NCBI GenBank assembly: GCA_027069385.1
Contig: JALXER010000262.1
Location: 1 to 15,137 of the forward strand
Direction of reading: 5' to 3'
DNA length: 15,137 bases
From: Paracoccaceae bacterium
Lineage (GTDB): Bacteria > Pseudomonadota > Alphaproteobacteria > Rhodobacterales > Rhodobacteraceae
How positions within the stretch are numbered: position 1 is the first letter of the stretch; each line of letters begins with the position of its first letter. Under the pieces are notes generated by a model. It saw only the letters and a program-made list of their open reading frames with translations, was not told where the DNA came from and made no database searches. Below, piece by piece: positions 13,982 through 15,137 of the stretch. Position numbers and translations under genes: made by a program.

Positions 13982-15137
13982 CAGCGCAACAACAGGATAA
14001 CGATGCCGCCGATAACCGCCCCGACCAGCGCCGAGCGCCAGTGCAGCGGTTTTTGCACCGGCACCGGTTCGGGGCGCGTGGCGCGTTCCAGCGCGGTTTC
14101 GGCCAGTTGCGGCAGGTGCGGGCCAAAGCGGGACAGCACCTTGAGGGTCGATTGCAGGTCGCGCATCATCGCCCGCGGGCCGAGCGCGTCACGGATGTAA
14201 TCCTCTACCACCGGTTTGGCTACGTTCCACATATTCATTTCCGGGTCGAGCGTACGGGCCACGCCCTCGACAACCACCATGGTTCGTTGCAGCAAAATAA
14301 GCTCGGTCTGGGTTTCCATGCCGAAGCGCTCGGTGACCTCGAACAGGTGGCCCAACAGGCGGGCCATGGAAATATGGCGCGCATCCTGTCCGAAAATCGG
14401 TTCACCCACGGCGCGCAGGGCTTGGGCAAATTCGTCTACATCGCGGTCGGCAGGCACATAGCCCACCTCGAAATGCACCTCGGCGACGCGACGGTAATCC
14501 TTGCGCAGAAAGCCGAACAGAATCTCGGCATAGGCGCGCCGGCCCTGTTCGTCGATCCGCCCCATGATGCCAAAGTCAAAGGCCACCAGATCACCGTTTG
14601 CGGTGCGTTTCAGGTTGCCCTGATGCATATCGCCATGAAAAAAGCCGTCGCGCAGGGCGTGGCGCAGAAACATCTGGATAATCCGCGCCGAGAACTCTAC
14701 CGGATCCAGCCCCGTCGCCATCAGCGCGGGCACATCGCCCAGCGACACGCCTTCGACCCATTCCGTGGTCATCACCCTTCGCGAGGACAGATGCCACAGC
14801 AGCTTGGGAACGCCAAACCCCGCATCATCCTTGGTATTCTCGGCAAATTCGTCCCCCGCAGCGGCCTCCATGCGCAGGTCGAGTTCGCCGCGCACGATGC
14901 CCTGAAAATGGTCTATCACGTCGGTGGGTTTCAGGCGGCGCGAAAACGGCGCGACGATTTCGATCATCCGCGCGGCCAGATGGAACGCATCCACATCGCG
15001 CATAAACGCCTTTTCGATCCCCGGGCGCAGCACCTTGACCGCCACCACCTGACCGGTTTCGCGGATCACCGCCCGATGCACCTGCGCCAGCGACGCGGCG
15101 GCCACCGGTTCGGAAAACTCGGAAAACACCTCGTCTA
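13981..15137 (-). CDS. ubiB: Ubiquinone biosynthesis protein UbiB, 5' end outside window
   Basis: UbiB is an ABC1/ADCK-family atypical kinase-like ATPase, membrane-attached, needed for ubiquinone synthesis (historically called 2-polyprenylphenol 6-hydroxylase). The frame is open to the window edge, so the N-terminus, including the family KxGQ motif, is missing. What remains starts D-E-V-F-S-E-F-S-E-P-V-A-A-A-S-L-A-Q-V-H-R. It contains the nucleotide-site lysine in V-A-V-K-V-L-R-P-G, then F-F-H-G-D-M-H-Q-G-N-L and the metal-binding D-F-G-I-M-G-R. The C-terminus ends in a single hydrophobic segment of about 17-19 residues (A-L-V-G-A-V-I-G-G-I-V-I-L-L-L-R); family members often have two. A GTG at 15127-15129 is inside the domain and is not the real start. 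The stop overlaps the phoR ATG as TGATG, so phoR is probably expressed from the ubiB transcript. Confidence 0.93.
   Translation of the reverse strand, partial: DEVFSEFSEPVAAASLAQVHRAVIRETGQVVAVKVLRPGIEKAFMRDVDAFHLAARMIEIVAPFSRRLKPTDVIDHFQGIVRGELDLRMEAAAGDEFAENTKDDAGFGVPKLLWHLSSRRVMTTEWVEGVSLGDVPALMATGLDPVEFSARIIQMFLRHALRDGFFHGDMHQGNLKRTANGDLVAFDFGIMGRIDEQGRRAYAEILFGFLRKDYRRVAEVHFEVGYVPADRDVDEFAQALRAVGEPIFGQDARHISMARLLGHLFEVTERFGMETQTELILLQRTMVVVEGVARTLDPEMNMWNVAKPVVEDYIRDALGPRAMMRDLQSTLKVLSRFGPHLPQLAETALERATRPEPVPVQKPLHWRSALVGAVIGGIVILLLR

Noticed and set aside
15127..15129. GTG as the start of ubiB
   Set aside because: The frame continues upstream in family-like sequence (D-E-V-F) to the window edge, and the essential N-terminal part of the family would be missing. 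The gene is truncated by the window, not short.

Overview
The window looks like chromosomal DNA of an alphaproteobacterium, most likely Rhodobacterales (Rhodobacteraceae in the broad sense). The evidence is the high GC content and tight coding, a PstA with the long periplasmic N-terminal extension, a membrane-free PhoR, a GT14 glycosyltransferase fused to a Rhodobacterales-type C-terminal domain, and a NodH-like two-domain sulfotransferase. This placement rests on protein style, not on a marker gene. I see no mobile element, tRNA, rRNA or CRISPR array, and no gene-free stretch longer than about 130 bases.

Left half (1-7393, all + strand): a surface-glycan module. It starts inside a family 2 glycosyltransferase whose C-terminal tail resembles the beginning of a GT-B domain. 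Next come galU (UDP-glucose pyrophosphorylase), a GT4-type glycosyltransferase, a GT2-like (Glyco_tranf_2_4) transferase, a GT14 transferase with a C-terminal domain of unknown function, and a protein made of two sulfotransferase-like domains in tandem. Spacing is very tight from galU onward (6 bp, 48 bp, an ATGA overlap, 4 bp), so the genes are probably co-transcribed. Together they could supply UDP-glucose, build an oligosaccharide and sulfate it. The glycan itself cannot be deduced.

Right half (7397-15137, all - strand): the phosphate regulon core. Read in the direction of transcription it is ubiB (5' end outside the window), phoR, a 129-bp regulatory gap, pstS, pstC, pstA, pstB, phoU and phoB. 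The gap before pstS holds an array of 11-bp units with TGTCAT/CGTCAT cores, the expected form of a PhoB binding site (Pho box). Phosphate starvation would act through PhoR and PhoB to raise PstSCAB, and PhoU would restrain the kinase when phosphate is plentiful. The pstS-pstC gap carries an 8-bp inverted repeat and a separate perfect 16-bp palindrome, which may set the excess of PstS over the membrane subunits.

The two halves converge with only 3 bp between the sulfotransferase and phoB stop codons, so no ordinary intergenic terminator fits between them. I found no clearly new system. The best leads are the sulfated-glycan cluster with its unusual fusions and the regulatory sequences flanking pstS.
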